DNA of 14,639 bases. Origin: Bacteroidota bacterium. Its GTDB lineage: Bacteria; Bacteroidota; Bacteroidia; Bacteroidales; VadinHA17. The notes below the pieces were generated by a model. It was not told the origin of the DNA. It ran no database searches and was given only the letters and a program-made list of their open reading frames with translations. The position numbers and the translations under genes were made by a program. Position 1 is the first letter of the stretch, and every line of letters starts with the position of its first letter. The stretch spans positions 1 to 14,639 of the forward strand of contig JAKAXP010000028.1 of the NCBI GenBank assembly GCA_021816545.1, written 5' to 3'. Positions 13,824 to 14,639 of this stretch are shown one piece after another.

Positions 13824-14639
13824 ACCCGGTCTCTCTTCTTTTTCGCAAGCACTGCAAGGAACACAACAAACACCGCCGCTGCAAGTCCTGAACCGGCTAT
13901 TACCGATGCCTTCAGCGGCAATGCCAGTCCTCCCCCAGAATGCGGGGCTGTAAGTAAATAGGTCGCGCACACTGCCGTCAGAAACAATGCCGGAAGTGAC
14001 ATCATCAGATGACTCTTTCCCCTGAGGCCGAGGTACATTGCTATGGTCCAGCATGTTATTGCTGCAAGCGACTGGTTTGAAATACCGACAAACTTCCATA
14101 TGCGGGCAAACTCATCCTTCATGACGAAAGTGAGAACGAATGCCAGCGCAAAGACCGGGACAACAATAAGGAGCCTTGATGAGATTTTTTTCTGCGGTAT
14201 ACTGAGCATGTCAGCTATTGTAAGCCGTGCGCTCCTGAAGGCAGTATCACCCGATGTCACGGGGCAGGCAACAACACCGATTACGGCAATGACCGCCCCG
14301 GTCTTGCCGAGCCATGAACGGCATATCTCATTCACCAGCCACGCAGGATCAGGCTTTATTGCCGGGTTATCAGCCAGCGGGTGCGTGAATGCATAATTCA
14401 GCCCGTGAACATCCCCCATATAGTTCATGGCTGCGGTAGCCCATATCATTGCTACCACCCCCTCGGCAATCATAGCCCCGTAGAAGATCTGCCGTCCCTG
14501 TTTCTCTGACCTGAGGCAGCGTGCCATCAGCGGCGACTGTGTGGCGTGGAAGCCGGAGATAGCCCCGCATGAGACCACAATGAACAGGAACGGGAACAGT
14601 GTGTTTGTTGCAGCGTCTGGCTGAAAGTTCCTGAAATTT
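13817..14639 (-). CDS. cstA: CstA-type carbon starvation transporter, 5' end missing
   Basis: The C-terminal 273 residues of a CstA-family inner-membrane protein, which import peptides or pyruvate in other bacteria. The reading frame is open to the right edge, so the N-terminus lies outside; the GTG at 14578 is an internal valine. Signatures: TLFPFLF then SCGAISGFHATQSPLMARCL, RQIFYGAMIAEGVVAMIWAT, and GVVACPVTSGDTAFRSARLT followed by IADML. Several hydrophobic segments follow, with a basic tail AKKKRDRVQ. The short C-terminal half suggests the compact form of the family rather than the roughly 700-residue enterobacterial one; that is inferred. Its TAG stop overlaps the MATE stop tail-to-tail. 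No terminator hairpin is evident at the junction. Confidence 0.93.
   Translation of the reverse strand, partial: NFRNFQPDAATNTLFPFLFIVVSCGAISGFHATQSPLMARCLRSEKQGRQIFYGAMIAEGVVAMIWATAAMNYMGDVHGLNYAFTHPLADNPAIKPDPAWLVNEICRSWLGKTGAVIAVIGVVACPVTSGDTAFRSARLTIADMLSIPQKKISSRLLIVVPVFALAFVLTFVMKDEFARIWKFVGISNQSLAAITCWTIAMYLGLRGKSHLMMSLPALFLTAVCATYLLTAPHSGGGLALPLKASVIAGSGLAAAVFVVFLAVLAKKKRDRVQ

Overview
The window looks like a chromosomal segment of a Bacteroidota member, most likely order Bacteroidales or a close relative. Evidence: sites resembling the TTTG / TAnnTTTG promoter class; a GSCFA-domain protein; a TonB-dependent receptor with an N-terminal carboxypeptidase-regulatory-like domain; the gene order sigma-54-type activator, lptE, TPR-like protein, secG followed by groS-groL; and a GroEL ending in a GGGGMPGMM-type tail. 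Species cannot be named from the sequence alone.

Left part (1-5391). A minus-strand gene appears to start at position 10 and run off the left edge behind a very good promoter match. A 358-base AT-rich gap follows. Then comes a plus-strand run of four genes: an alpha/beta hydrolase of the monoacylglycerol-lipase type, a GSCFA (SGNH-like) hydrolase, a TonB-dependent outer-membrane receptor, and a small lipoprotein with DUF2271-like features. The first two are 9 bp apart and the last two 13 bp apart, so two tight pairs are clear; the 69-bp gap between the pairs leaves open whether they form one unit. An 11-bp hairpin ends the run and separates it from a convergent gene.

Middle (5392-10240). A minus-strand MerR-family regulator has a C-terminal half resembling a cobalamin-binding sensor but without the usual cobalamin-ligand residues. 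It is transcribed divergently from an operon of a short sigma-54-type activator with no sensory domain, lptE (LPS transport lipoprotein), a 509-residue protein with very long Pro/Glu-rich repetitive linkers and a TPR-like C-terminus, and secG. Genes are overlapping or 7-8 bp apart, and a strong intrinsic terminator closes the unit. The operon joins envelope biogenesis (LptE, SecG) with a transcriptional activator.

Right part (10241-14639). groS and groL form the chaperonin operon, closed by a GC-rich terminator. A short spacer holds degenerate 7-bp tandem repeats and a Bacteroidota-type promoter driving a MATE-family multidrug exporter. That gene overlaps tail-to-tail by 7 bp with a minus-strand cstA-type transporter, which is cut by the right edge.

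Most of the window is ordinary core genome. I see no CRISPR array, tRNA, rRNA, insertion sequence, phage or obvious defence system. The items most worth a second look are the ligand-less B12-type MerR regulator, the domain-minimal sigma-54 activator built into an lptE-secG operon, the expanding repeat protein between lptE and secG, and the hydrolase/GSCFA/TonB receptor/DUF2271 cluster.
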